Assembly (NCBI GenBank): GCA_027577415.1
Contig: JANBQS010000062.1
Coordinates: 1 to 42,628, forward strand
Source: Coemansia sp. RSA 922
Taxonomy: Eukaryota > Kickxellomycota > Kickxellomycetes > Kickxellales > Kickxellaceae
Reading direction: 5' to 3'
DNA: 42,628 nucleotides
Positions 16,699 through 26,029 of the stretch are shown here, in pieces. Numbering within the stretch: the stretch's first letter is position 1; every line of letters begins with the position of its first letter. The translations under genes and the position numbers were made by a program. Under the pieces are notes generated by a model. The model was not told the DNA's origin, did not search any database, and was given only the letters and a program-made list of their open reading frames with translations.

Positions 16699-17865
16699 AT
16701 GATCTGCTGTATGATATCCCGACCGCTACGTCGCTTTGCATGCTTGCGCGCAAGGATGTACTCTACCGCCAGTAGTGCTGGGACTGAGGCGCGATCAAAT
16801 TTGTTTGGCAAGCCAAAGAGCGATATTGTCAAGATCGTTGAAGAGATGGGTCAGCCAGCGTTTCGCGGCAAGCAGATCTACGAGTGGATATACTCCAAGG
16901 GCGCAACGCTATTTCAGGACATGGCAAACTTGCCAAATAGTCTACAAGAGCAACTAGAAAGGGGCTACTGCGTAGACTACGGCCAGATCTTGCAAAACCA
17001 GTTGTCGGTGGATGGGACTCGCAAAATGCTGATCCAGTTCAAGAACGATTCACGAGCAGCCGTCGAGGCAGTGTTTATTCCAGAAGAACACCGAGGAACA
17101 TTGTGCGTGTCTTCGCAAGTTGGGTGCTCGCTTTCTTGTACGTTCTGCCACACTGGAACGCAGTCTTTGTACCGGAACTTGACTGCTGCCGAGATTGCCG
17201 GCCAGTACATGATCGCAGCGTGGATAGCAAAGGACTTGCCCCGCAGAATTAACCAGCGGCCTAACGTCTCTAACATTGTGTTCATGGGCCAGGGTGAGCC
17301 GCTCTATAACTTTCGCAATGTGAGCTCGGCGATCAAGCTCATGACTGATCCTGACGGCGCTGGCGTAGCTCCATGGCGGATCACCATCTCCACCTCAGGC
17401 GTAGCGCCTCTGATACCGCGCATTGCGACGGAGCTCCGCGTAGGTTTGGCTATATCGCTGCACGCTGCTGACAACGACTTGCGTACCGAGATCATGCCCA
17501 TCAATAAGACTTACCCGCTGCCCCTGCTGATGAACAGCTGCGCGGAGTTTGCTCGGATTGCTGGGCCTCAGAACCGGCGCATTACGTTTGAGTACGTGAT
17601 GCTAGATGGCGTGAATGACTCGGACCGCCACGCCAAACAGCTTGTAGACCTCATCCATGGACTGCCTGCACACGTTAACCTCATACCATTCAACCCATGG
17701 CCAGGCAGCGCATATCGGTCGTCGAGTGCTGCGCGTGTGGCAGCCTTCTGTGGCCTAGTGCGTAACTCTGGCGTCCATGCGTCGGTCCGGACTCCTCGCG
17801 GCGACGACATTCTAGCCGCCTGTGGCCAGCTCAAAAGTGTACACGACAAGACTGTCGATGCCTGA
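16699..17865 (+). CDS. RlmN-type radical SAM RNA (adenine-C2) methyltransferase, mitochondrial
   Basis: RlmN methylates C2 of A2503 in large-subunit rRNA and A37 of some tRNAs using S-adenosylmethionine. 388 aa, intronless. The ATG at 16699 adds a basic, Ser/Arg-rich presequence (MICCMISRPLRRFACLRARM, then YSTASS) absent from bacterial homologues, suggesting mitochondrial import. All catalytic features are visible: the 4Fe-4S motif CSLSCTFC (C143, C147, C150), the first catalytic Cys in TLCVSSQVG (C136) and the methylated Cys in AACGQL (C375), plus MGQGEPLYNF for SAM binding. Full bacterial length is kept. It is presumably of bacterial origin, by endosymbiosis or transfer; the two cannot be told apart here. 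Confidence 0.93.
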   Translation: MICCMISRPLRRFACLRARMYSTASSAGTEARSNLFGKPKSDIVKIVEEMGQPAFRGKQIYEWIYSKGATLFQDMANLPNSLQEQLERGYCVDYGQILQNQLSVDGTRKMLIQFKNDSRAAVEAVFIPEEHRGTLCVSSQVGCSLSCTFCHTGTQSLYRNLTAAEIAGQYMIAAWIAKDLPRRINQRPNVSNIVFMGQGEPLYNFRNVSSAIKLMTDPDGAGVAPWRITISTSGVAPLIPRIATELRVGLAISLHAADNDLRTEIMPINKTYPLPLLMNSCAEFARIAGPQNRRITFEYVMLDGVNDSDRHAKQLVDLIHGLPAHVNLIPFNPWPGSAYRSSSAARVAAFCGLVRNSGVHASVRTPRGDDILAACGQLKSVHDKTVDA

Positions 17866-18022
17866 AGGTGGTGGCCGATCGGCTGCTGATCTCGCCTCTA
17901 TGCGCAGATTTAGATCAGTTGAACTGGCTTCTTTCGTGCGCGTGAAGCTGGTGGTTTCAATTTGCTTTTCTTGACAAAAATAATTCGCATTTCATATTAT
18001 TTCGTTTCTTTTGAAAAAAGCA

Positions 18023-18701
18023 ATGTCTGGAATCTGTCGCAATAGACTAATGGAGGAGAGGAAGCAGTGGAGGAAGGACCACCCCTACGTATGTATCGGC
18101 CACCACCAACATGGAGACGCCACTATGGCTTAAATGCTGCGCATTCCTAATTCTGTTTACTATCTATTGTATTGACAATAGGGCTTCTACGCTCGCCCAC
18201 AGAAGAGCGCCGATGGCTCACTGGATCTCATGCGTTGGGAGTGCGGTATACCTGGAAAGGAAGGTACGCCCTGGGACGGCGGTCTCTTCAAGTGCGTACT
18301 ATTATTCACCGATGACTATCCCGTAGCACCACCAAAGTGTCAGTTTACGCCGCCGCTGTTCCACCCAAACATATTCCCATCTGGAACAGTATGCTTGTCC
18401 ATCCTCAACGCTGACAAGGGCTGGAAACCAGCAATTACTATCAAACAGGTACGTAACTTTTCATATTCGGGCTACAGGCGCAGTGTATATCGTGCAGTGT
18501 CTTATTGCAATGCTAAATGGGTACTTCTCACGTATTATTTTTTGTGAAAGATAGATTCTGCTTGGCGTTCAGGGCTTGTTAAACGAGCCAAATAACGATG
18601 ATCCTGCACAAACTGAGGCCTACCAGATGTACCGGAAGAATGTTGATCAGTACCAGGCCAGGATCCGCTTACAGGCTCAGCGATTCGCCAATACCAACTG
18701 A
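18023..18701 (+). CDS. UBC9: SUMO-conjugating enzyme E2 (Ubc9)
   Basis: Transfers SUMO to substrates in the nucleus. Three exons, 18023-18088, 18182-18448 and 18555-18701, give 159 aa, almost identical in length to human and yeast UBC9. Introns start GTATGT and GTACGT. Catalytic C93 lies in [10 protein letters not shown], preceded by HPN (83-85). Other signature stretches are [35 protein letters not shown] and [14 protein letters not shown], the last crossing the second junction and fixing the acceptor at 18554. It converges on G6PD with 114 bp between stops. Confidence 0.97.
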
Positions 18702-18815
18702 TTATGTAGCTTGGTATTGAAAGTATAGGATAAAGTATGTTTAGGCGTCAAATGGTCTGTGAAATGAGATATTTGAATACTCCGTATCTAAAATAGGCAC
18801 AGCCTAGTAGCGCTC

Positions 18816-20348
18816 TTACTGAGGCGCCTCCCAGTGATACTCAAGACTAGTTCTCTTGTAACCAGCGCGATTCTCAACAAACTGGTACACACCATCAGGT
18901 CCCTTGGAGCCGTACTCGTAGGGCAAAGGCTGCACGTGCTCCTTCTCGATCTGGTGAAGCAGGGGCGTGAAAATGCGCCAAGCCTCGTCGAGCTCGTCGC
19001 TGCGAACAAAGTTGGAGTGGTCGCCATTAAGCACGTCGAGGATGAGCGTAGCATAGGCGTCGGGGATCTTGACGTCGTGGTAGCGGGTCTTATAAGACAA
19101 ATCTAGCTCGGACATGGCCAGGCTAGTCGACAGTCCGGGCTCCTTGACAATGGTCTTGATATACACGGCCTCCTTGGGGCTGACCTGGATGACTAGCTCG
19201 TTGCGAGCCAGCTTGGGGAACAGGGCATTGGGCATGTCCTTGAACTGGATGCGAATGAGCATCTTGGCCTCGTCCAGCGCCTTGCCAGCTTTGATGACCC
19301 AGGGCACGCCACGCCACCTGTCGTTGTCAACGTGCAACACGCACTGAGCAAACGTCGGTGTGATCGAGTCCTTTGGCACGGTGTCGTCGTCCTTATATCC
19401 GGGCTTGCTACCATCTTTGGTGCCGACGTACTGACCAAGCATGGTGTCTTCGAGCTGGAGAGGCAGGATACGGCGCAGAACCTCCGTCTTGCGGTCGCGG
19501 ACATCTTCGGCGCCCAGCGATTGCGGCTGGTTCATGGCCACAATACTGAGAACTTGCAACAAGTGGTTCTGCATAACATCGCGGACAATGCCAAACTCGT
19601 CAAAGTACCCGCCACGACCCTCAGTGCCAAATGGCTCCTTGAAAGTAATCTGGATATTGGAAATGTAGTGGCGGTTCCACACGGCCTCGTAAAACACGTT
19701 GGCGAAGCGCAGAGAGAGGATGTTCTTGACCATCTCTTTGCCCAGATAGTGGTCGATGCGGAAGACCTCTGCCTCGTCAAACAGGGCGCCAATGTCGTGG
19801 CTGAGCTGGCGGCTGGACTCCAAATCGTGGCCAAAGGGCTTTTCGATGACCACGCGGTTAGTGCAAGTCTCGTCATAGACATTGCGCTTGATCTGACCTG
19901 CCACATCCACAAACACCGAAGGCGGAAGAGCCATGTAATAGACATGGATCCGCTCGCACTCGCTGCTTATATTTGCAGCTCTTTCGTGGCTGTCAATCTC
20001 GCTGCGCAAGGCTTGGAAGTCAGCATCTACGTCGTATTTGCCGCTAACGTAGTTGCAGACTTTGAGGAACGCCGCCACGCTGTTCTTTTTGGCGTCGGAG
20101 CTAAAGTGTGAAGTGGCGCGCTTGTGGAACTCGTCGATCGTCATTTGCGTGCGCGCGTATCCGATAATGCTGACTCGCTTGGGTAGCAGTCCTTGCTCAA
20201 AGAGGTGGAATAGCGCCGGGAACGTCTTTTTCTTGGCTAGATCTCCAGATGCGCCAAAGACGACGATAGTCGTTGGGACGTCGTTCTTGGCAGCACGATC
20301 AATGCCACATGCCAGCGAGGCAAAAGAGGTCGATGGAGACTTTGACAT
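18816..20348 (-). CDS. ZWF1: Glucose-6-phosphate 1-dehydrogenase
   Basis: First enzyme of the oxidative pentose phosphate pathway: converts glucose 6-phosphate and NADP+ to 6-phosphogluconolactone and NADPH in the cytosol. 510 aa, intronless. The NADP-binding loop FGASGDLAKKKTFPALF starts at residue 31, EKPFGHDL at 169-176 and the active-site signature RIDHYLGKE at 197-205. The C-terminus ends YHWEAPQ. The ATG at 20348 (MSKSPSTSFASL) is preferred; the frame extends nine codons upstream only through a TTG. Length matches fungal enzymes. Confidence 0.96.
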   Translation of the reverse strand: MSKSPSTSFASLACGIDRAAKNDVPTTIVVFGASGDLAKKKTFPALFHLFEQGLLPKRVSIIGYARTQMTIDEFHKRATSHFSSDAKKNSVAAFLKVCNYVSGKYDVDADFQALRSEIDSHERAANISSECERIHVYYMALPPSVFVDVAGQIKRNVYDETCTNRVVIEKPFGHDLESSRQLSHDIGALFDEAEVFRIDHYLGKEMVKNILSLRFANVFYEAVWNRHYISNIQITFKEPFGTEGRGGYFDEFGIVRDVMQNHLLQVLSIVAMNQPQSLGAEDVRDRKTEVLRRILPLQLEDTMLGQYVGTKDGSKPGYKDDDTVPKDSITPTFAQCVLHVDNDRWRGVPWVIKAGKALDEAKMLIRIQFKDMPNALFPKLARNELVIQVSPKEAVYIKTIVKEPGLSTSLAMSELDLSYKTRYHDVKIPDAYATLILDVLNGDHSNFVRSDELDEAWRIFTPLLHQIEKEHVQPLPYEYGSKGPDGVYQFVENRAGYKRTSLEYHWEAPQ

Positions 20349-20939
20349 GTTTCGATATAAAGGAAGAATGTTCAAAAATAAATTGAGTTTTTGGGCAGGG
20401 TTAGTGGCAGAGAGTGCATATGGCTTTAAGTGTTCAGTTTTTTTTTATCATGGCGTGGAAGCCTAGCCTCCCTTCCCTTCCCCTCACCCTCGCAATCCTT
20501 TTTTGTGCAAAAAGGCTCTCTCCCTTGCATCAGCAGGATTAGGTTCGCAAATATGCATACCTGGGTTATTTGTCATGAATTTGTAATCCAGCTCCCAGAT
20601 GGTGATCGTGGTTGATCTGGTCGGCTATTTAGCAAAGGACTAACACACTCTCTCGGAGCTTTTATGCTGAATGAAGGGCCGTGCGCATATAGTCACTTGA
20701 TGGCCAAAATGTACCACGCGCGCCTTTCTTGCCGTAAATCTTGAGGTCTGTGCCCGGCCATCTCTTTCCTTTAGATGAGAGCGCACTTTGGCGCATGTGA
20801 TGCGCTCAGAGTAGCTAGAGACGTAGACAAGGAGCATGTGCTGGCCTGAACGCTTTTTGTTTTCTTTGTTGGCTTGTGTACAACTTGAAATAATTACATA
20901 TCACATCTCTTTTCATCAACCCAGGGCCAAAGACGAAAC
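20349..20939. promoter_or_regulatory. Divergent promoter of G6PD and CHY/RING ligase genes
   Basis: 591 bp between two divergent starts. It has a C/T-rich block with CCCTTCCCTTCCCCTCACCC near 20468-20490 and a T run near 20439. I see no TATA box at a sensible distance and no further gene. Confidence 0.5.
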
Positions 20940-21893
20940 ATGTGTACATCAGAGAGTCCTCTGGCGCAAGCAGCACTGCGGTCAGAAATAAAGTCTTTGA
21001 TGGCCAATACAACGCTGACAGAGACAGAGAGAGCCAAGCGCATCCAAGCGCTTATGAGCGAGCGTACGAGTACTAGCGCTAGTATGACCGAGGAGAGCAG
21101 TGACTCCCCAGTCGAATTTTGTAAATCATATCACAACGAGGAGCGAGGGATATTGGGTTGTCCCCACTACCAACTCAAGGCGAAACTTCTAGCGCCCTGC
21201 TGCAACCAGTGGGTGACATGCCGCTTCTGCCACGACGAAAGCAGACGTCATACCATGGACCGGTTTGCCGTCACTCGCATGAAGTGCATGCTGTGTTTCG
21301 AAGAGCAGCCAGTGGGCCAGCGATGCAGCGGCTGCCATCAAGACATGGGTCGCTACTACTGCCAAACATGCCGGCTGATAGACGATGGGCCTGACAAACA
21401 TATTTTCCACTGTGAGCAGTGTGGGATCTGCCTGAGCGGACGTCGCAGTGACTATTACCACTGTTCTGTATGCGATGCCTGCGTGGCTGTTGATGCCCGC
21501 GAGCGTCACAGCTGTAAAGAGAAGCGATTACAGTGCACCTGCCCGATCTGCGACGAGTGGCTATCCGACTCGGTTAAGAGTATCGTCCAGCCCGAGTGTC
21601 AGCATTTGATGCATGAGAGCTGTCTGAGCAGGCACATGGAGCACTCGTACAAGTGCCCAGTGTGCTCGGCATCGCTGTGCGATACACGGGATATCTTTGA
21701 CTCTATTGAGTGCTATTTGCGGCTTTCAGTCATGCCGCTGGAATACAAGGACAAGATGTCGCTGATATTCTGCAACGACTGTCGTAAGCGATCGGTAACA
21801 AAGTTCCACTTTCTATATCACAAGTGCCAGGCGTGCTGCTCATTTAACACGGCGATGTTGTCGACATGGCCAAAACCTGCCGCTGGGCAGTAG
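20940..21893 (+). CDS. CHY-type / CTCHY / RING-finger ubiquitin ligase (RCHY1/Pirh2-like)
   Basis: E3 ubiquitin ligase. 317 aa, intronless. An N-terminal helical region of about 60 residues precedes a CHY zinc finger (GILGCPHYQ to PVGQRCSGCHQDMGRYYC), a CTCHY finger (HIFHCEQCGICLSG then YHCSVCDACVA and HSCKEKRLQCTCP) and a RING (CPICDEWL to PECQHLMHESC to YKCPVC). The last third (FCNDCRKRSVTKFHFLYHKC) matches the rubredoxin-like C-terminal domain of RCHY1. The order and spacing are those of the animal p53-directed ligase Pirh2 and plant MIEL1/ZFP34; the S. pombe homologue is little studied. Baker's yeast lacks it. Substrates here are unknown. Confidence 0.93.
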   Translation: MCTSESPLAQAALRSEIKSLMANTTLTETERAKRIQALMSERTSTSASMTEESSDSPVEFCKSYHNEERGILGCPHYQLKAKLLAPCCNQWVTCRFCHDESRRHTMDRFAVTRMKCMLCFEEQPVGQRCSGCHQDMGRYYCQTCRLIDDGPDKHIFHCEQCGICLSGRRSDYYHCSVCDACVAVDARERHSCKEKRLQCTCPICDEWLSDSVKSIVQPECQHLMHESCLSRHMEHSYKCPVCSASLCDTRDIFDSIECYLRLSVMPLEYKDKMSLIFCNDCRKRSVTKFHFLYHKCQACCSFNTAMLSTWPKPAAGQ

Positions 21894-22050
21894 CGCTTCG
21901 TTTTTAGTTGATCTGTCCCTTGCTGCGATGATTGGTCCGACCAAATCTGTTGTCAACAAAACAACTTTTTTTCTTTTCTTTCTCGTATTTTTTTTTCGTC
22001 TCGCATAATTTACCCAATTTGAATTTGTATTGTACCTTTGTCTAGTTCAT

Positions 22051-23150
22051 ATGGCCAACCTTAACGAGTGCGCACAGTAAGTTTTACAGTATAAAAATTG
22101 CGCATTTGCCAGGGGGGCACGACAGCTCAGCTCATTTCGACTAACTAGACCTTGCACACATTCATTATGTAGACGTCGCGACGAGCTTTTGACAAGCAAG
22201 CTATGGATCAACGACCTTAAAAGCCAGTACATTCGGTCGATAGTTGACTGTGCCAAGGAGCTGCCAACAGACTTGGAACGCTTCCCAAGTAGCATCCACG
22301 CATATGTCGAATACTACAGCAACAGCTATGCGCTAAACCGTGAGGCGCTAGTGGCATACCGAGCCCAGGCTATATTCGCCGAGCGCATGAGTGGTGCGGC
22401 GTTTATCCCGAATGACAGCGAGCTAAAGAAACTAGGTACGCATCTCATTTGTGCCACACATGCTATGAACCCAGCACAAACCAGCTCTAACTGCATTGAA
22501 CCCTTTATATGCTTTGGATAGAAATGTCGGTGCTCGAGGAAGAGCGACTTCTTGAGCAAGTTCAAGTGCGACTGAGCGAAAAAGTTCAAGCGGCGAACGA
22601 GAAGATTGACAGCGAGTGCCAGCGGTACGAGGATGCGCTGTGGCTCGCCCAAGAGAACGATGTGCTGGCGAGAGAGGTTTCTGAACTCGAGGCAGAGCTC
22701 GAGACTCTTGCAAAAGCATTGGAAGAGAAGGAGGCCAAGGAGCGCGACGCTGTTGAGCAGCAGACTCGTGAATTGCAGGCGGTGCACAACGACTTGTTGC
22801 GCGAGGCAGCGATGCGCGAGGATGTTGACCGTGAGCAAGTGCGGCTGGAGGACCGCCTGTTGCGGCTCAAGAACGACGAGCAGAAGCGGCGGATGAGCGC
22901 TGCTGACAGCCAGGAGCAGCAGAAGCTCGTCGAGCGCTGGATCAGGAGCATTGCGCCGGTGGTCAATGCACGCGTCGAGAATAGCACACTGATCCTCACT
23001 CTGGGCGAAGGGCTTGGTGCGATGTCGGGTCGGCGCATTCTTGTCGGGTTCAGTCCAATGGGTAATGTCACCAGCGTGGAGACTGACGACGGCCGCCGGT
23101 TCCCTCCGGTGCTCAACCACGATACGCTAATGAAGCTGCTCAGCGAATGA
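22051..23150 (+). CDS. Coiled-coil protein, possible kinetochore Sos7/Kre28-like component
   Basis: Three exons, 22051-22076, 22173-22435 and 22522-23150, give 305 aa with consistent phases (donors GTAAGT and GTACGC). The N-terminal 85 residues are helical (KLWINDLKSQYIRSIVDCAK). Residues about 95-235 form a long coiled coil with heptad Leu/Ala and many Glu, Arg and Gln. The last 70 residues (SIAPVVNARVENSTLILTLG and RRILVGFSPMGNVTSVE) look like a small alpha/beta RWD-type domain. Coiled coil plus RWD is a common kinetochore layout, and the LKxQYIRSIV segment resembles the Sos7/Kre28 family, but that is weak. The gene model is good; the function is a guess. An AATAAA at 23164-23169 follows the stop. 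Confidence 0.8.
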
Positions 23151-23163
23151 GCATTTCTATATC

Positions 23164-23169
23164 AATAAA
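23164..23169 (+). terminator. Probable poly(A) signal of coiled-coil gene
   Basis: AATAAA 13 bp after the stop codon of the gene ending at 23150. Confidence 0.5.
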
Positions 23170-23358
23170 TTCTCATCAAACCCAAAAAATGCATGCGGTC
23201 TGCCAAAAGCGGGCCCAGTTGATCACCGCTTGACAGTGCAGCATTCTGGACTACTATCCCTTTCTCTTTCTATTTGGTTTCTTGCTAATTTCGATACATT
23301 TGTACATTTTCCTCCTTTTTTTACCTCCCGTACTATACAACTCCCTTTTCTTGTTCAC

Positions 23359-24876
23359 ATGGCAGCTACATTGCGACGCATTGCGTGGTATATGGTCGCT
23401 GCGCTTGCTAGCGCTAGAGTATACTCTGCTGAGACTACAGAGTCGGCGGCCCACGTTCTCGATGGCAAAATGTTCAAGACTTGGTCGGCGGCCCAAAGCC
23501 TGGCACTTGTCGAGTTCTATGCCCCGTGGTGTGGCTATTGTCAGGCAATGGCACCGGCATACGAAATGGCGGCGAAGACATTGCAAGAGGACAAAATACC
23601 TCTGGCCAAGGTGGACTGCGTTAAAGAAAAGGGTCTCTGTGACGACATGGACATTCCAGGATATCCGACGCTAAAGGTTATCAGGAATGGCTTGTTTTAC
23701 TCCTACAACGGGACCCGGCAGGAGACGTCCATAGTTGCCTACATGCGCAAGCACCATCGCTCGGCGGTGACCGAGGTATCGTCGACCGATTTTGGAGAAT
23801 TTGTAAAGTCTGAGCGTGTTGTGGTAATGGGCTTCTTTGACGGTGACTCTTCGGCGCTGCGGGTTCTTGAAGAGGTTGCCAGCGATTTCCGAGACGAATA
23901 CGCCTTTGGCTACACGTCAAGCAAGCTGACTGCCAAAAAATTAGGTCTAACCGCGCCTGGCCTCGTTGTGTACAAGGAGTTTGACGAGCGCTGGGATCCT
24001 TTCAGTGGCATGTTTTTTGCTAACGATGTTCGAAAGTTTATCAAGGCCAGGTCCATTCCGCTGCTGGGCGAGATGTCGGCCCGGTCCTTCGGTACGTATG
24101 CCAAGGCTGGTTTCCCTATTGGTACAATCTTCTTTAAGGGCGACGAGTCGCGCAAAAAGCTGGAGGCCGCGCTCTTGCCAGTCGCCAAGGAGTTTAGGGG
24201 AGTCGTTAGTTTTGCCTTGGTCGACGCAGAGTTCTACCAGCGCCATGCTTTTCTGCTCAACCTTAAGGCCGAGTGGCCCGCATTTGCTATTCAAGACGTC
24301 GCAGCCCAGACCAAGTATCCGATGGATCAGTCCAAGGACCTCACCACCGAGGAAGTCCGCAAATTTGTTCAGGCATTTGCAAGTGGCAGCTTGGAGCCCA
24401 GCTACAAGTCGGATCCTATTCCCAAAGACAACTCTGGTCCGGTCTTTGAGCTGGTATCCAAGCAATTCACCCAAGTTGCCTTTGACAAGACAAAGGACGT
24501 TTTGATTGAGTTTTATGCCCTGCAGTGTATCTACTGCAAGCGACTGGCTCCTATCTACAGCGAGCTGGGCAAGAGCCTGATGCACAACAGTGGTCTCGTA
24601 GTCGCAAAGATGAACGCAGTCACCAACGATATTCCCTCCAACGACCCCGAGCTGAGCATTCCTGGGTACCCGACCATCGTCTTGATTCGCGCTGATGACA
24701 ACAAGGTTATCAAGTACGACGGTGACCGCTCGCTAGAGTCGCTTGTCGAGTTTGTCAGAGCAAATGGCGCTCGCCCGATATCATACGCCCCGGTTAATAT
24801 CGAGAAGGCTCGTGGACAAGTTCATGGCGCCAGTACTGGATTTACTCCAAAAGAAACACGGCATATAGAATTATAA
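23359..24876 (+). CDS. PDI1: Protein disulfide isomerase with atypical second active site
   Basis: Oxidises and isomerises disulfides in the ER. 505 aa, intronless. The ATG at 23359 opens a signal peptide (MAATLRRIAWYMVAALASAR). Layout is a-b-b'-a'. The first thioredoxin domain has a good site, FYAPWCGYC (C58, C61). The second has FYALQCIYC (C390, C393): the Trp before the first Cys is Gln and the Gly-His pair is Ile-Tyr, so this site should behave differently. Cis-Pro loops are present (GYPTLK, GYPTIV). The C-terminus is HIEL, a variant of the HDEL/KDEL retention signal. AATAAA at 24909-24914 follows the stop. Length equals classical PDI. Confidence 0.95.
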   Translation: MAATLRRIAWYMVAALASARVYSAETTESAAHVLDGKMFKTWSAAQSLALVEFYAPWCGYCQAMAPAYEMAAKTLQEDKIPLAKVDCVKEKGLCDDMDIPGYPTLKVIRNGLFYSYNGTRQETSIVAYMRKHHRSAVTEVSSTDFGEFVKSERVVVMGFFDGDSSALRVLEEVASDFRDEYAFGYTSSKLTAKKLGLTAPGLVVYKEFDERWDPFSGMFFANDVRKFIKARSIPLLGEMSARSFGTYAKAGFPIGTIFFKGDESRKKLEAALLPVAKEFRGVVSFALVDAEFYQRHAFLLNLKAEWPAFAIQDVAAQTKYPMDQSKDLTTEEVRKFVQAFASGSLEPSYKSDPIPKDNSGPVFELVSKQFTQVAFDKTKDVLIEFYALQCIYCKRLAPIYSELGKSLMHNSGLVVAKMNAVTNDIPSNDPELSIPGYPTIVLIRADDNKVIKYDGDRSLESLVEFVRANGARPISYAPVNIEKARGQVHGASTGFTPKETRHIEL

Positions 24877-24908
24877 ATTGGATATATTGAATATGGCCAT
24901 TGGATTTA

Positions 24909-24914
24909 AATAAA
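24909..24914 (+). terminator. Probable poly(A) signal of PDI gene
   Basis: AATAAA 33 bp after the PDI stop codon. Confidence 0.5.
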
Positions 24915-25014
24915 AACTATAGCTAAACATTACACCTGGCTCTGGAGTTGTTGAGAAGGCTGCAAACTAGGCTAGCCAGAAATGTGTGCTATTAAAAAAT
25001 GTTAGGCAAGCTTA

Positions 25015-25359
25015 TCATATATCAGCGTGCAATATAACCTCACGATCACTCCAATCAATTGGCATAAGATGACGTAAAAACGCACCCTCCTCATTGCCAA
25101 AATGGTCAATTAGCTTCACGTTCTGATTGTACCTTGAAAATTCTACCTTCTCGAACCCTGTAGGTGCGCCACTACTGTCGAAGCCTGTGGGTTTCTTCCA
25201 TGCCATGTCAAATTCTTTAGCGGTTACCTCCCGCCCAAGAGCTCTGAATAAATTAGCCACTGTACTCATATCAGTATAAGTAAAAAGGGTCTTAGTCCGG
25301 GCCCTTTTACCATCTTGAGTGACAAGAACAAGGAAGAACTGTGCTATAACAGTAGTCAT
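25015..25359 (-). CDS. Short uncharacterised protein, possibly a truncated enzyme
   Basis: 114 aa from the ATG at 25359 (MTTVIAQFFLVLVTQDGK). No family is recognised with confidence. The segment LFTYTDMSTVANLFRALGRE resembles the C-terminal part of NmrA-like Rossmann proteins, and the first residues could be the start of the same fold with the middle deleted, but this is speculative. A TATA box on the same strand at 25484-25479 lies 120 bp upstream and the leader is pyrimidine-rich, so the promoter looks real. It could be a young gene, a truncated copy or a relic. Confidence 0.45.
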   Translation of the reverse strand: MTTVIAQFFLVLVTQDGKRARTKTLFTYTDMSTVANLFRALGREVTAKEFDMAWKKPTGFDSSGAPTGFEKVEFSRYNQNVKLIDHFGNEEGAFLRHLMPIDWSDREVILHADI

Positions 25360-26029
25360 ATTTAAATGCAAAAATGGAGCAACTGTTGTATGTTAAGAAT
25401 AAAAGCCAAAATGTGTGATGGAGTAAAGAAAAAGTATGTGTTGGAGTAAAATTGAGGGAAGGGCGGGAGGCAGCGCGTTTTATAACAGAATTGCCACCAA
25501 GAGGGCACAACCAATTCTCCGTTACCTCTCCACTAGGGTATGTTTCAGTCACAGCTTGTCCTCCATGGAATGTTCTTGTAGCCGGCAAATCTCGCTTGCT
25601 AAAAGGGGTTTGGCCCTTGTCTTTGGGATGCCGTTTTGTGTAATGGGGTACTTGTCAGAGAGTTGCAGTCTTTCTTTTGCCAGGTTGAGGCAATCATGAC
25701 CAATACATTCCGCACGCTCAGTGAGTGACATGTTGGTGAAGTCAGTGCTTCCAGAGCTGTGTAAACCTTCTTCGACTACGTCCGTATATTTACTGTGGCT
25801 AGCACTGCTGGTTTAAGGCAAATAGGCTGTATGTGCGGTTAACAGTATTTACGTTTGCAAACGGCAACATTGCATAAAATATTGGCCCATATTCGTGGGG
25901 TTGAGTTCTGCCGAGAACACACGAACTTGTCATTGCGCGCTTTCTTTTGGCCTGCGTGTGTTAGTCGTGTATTGCTTTAAAAGTTTGTATTCCTAATTTT
26001 CCAGTCGTGCAGCTCTCACTTTTCCCCAA
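25360..26029. other. Intergenic region upstream of WDR91-like gene
   Basis: 670 bp. It includes the promoter of the short minus-strand frame (TATA at 25479-25484). A minus-strand open stretch at 25549-25731 (about 60 codons, MSLTERAECIGHDCLNLAKE) has a protein-like composition but no start context or family, and may be a relic exon. No other feature was recognised. Confidence 0.4.
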
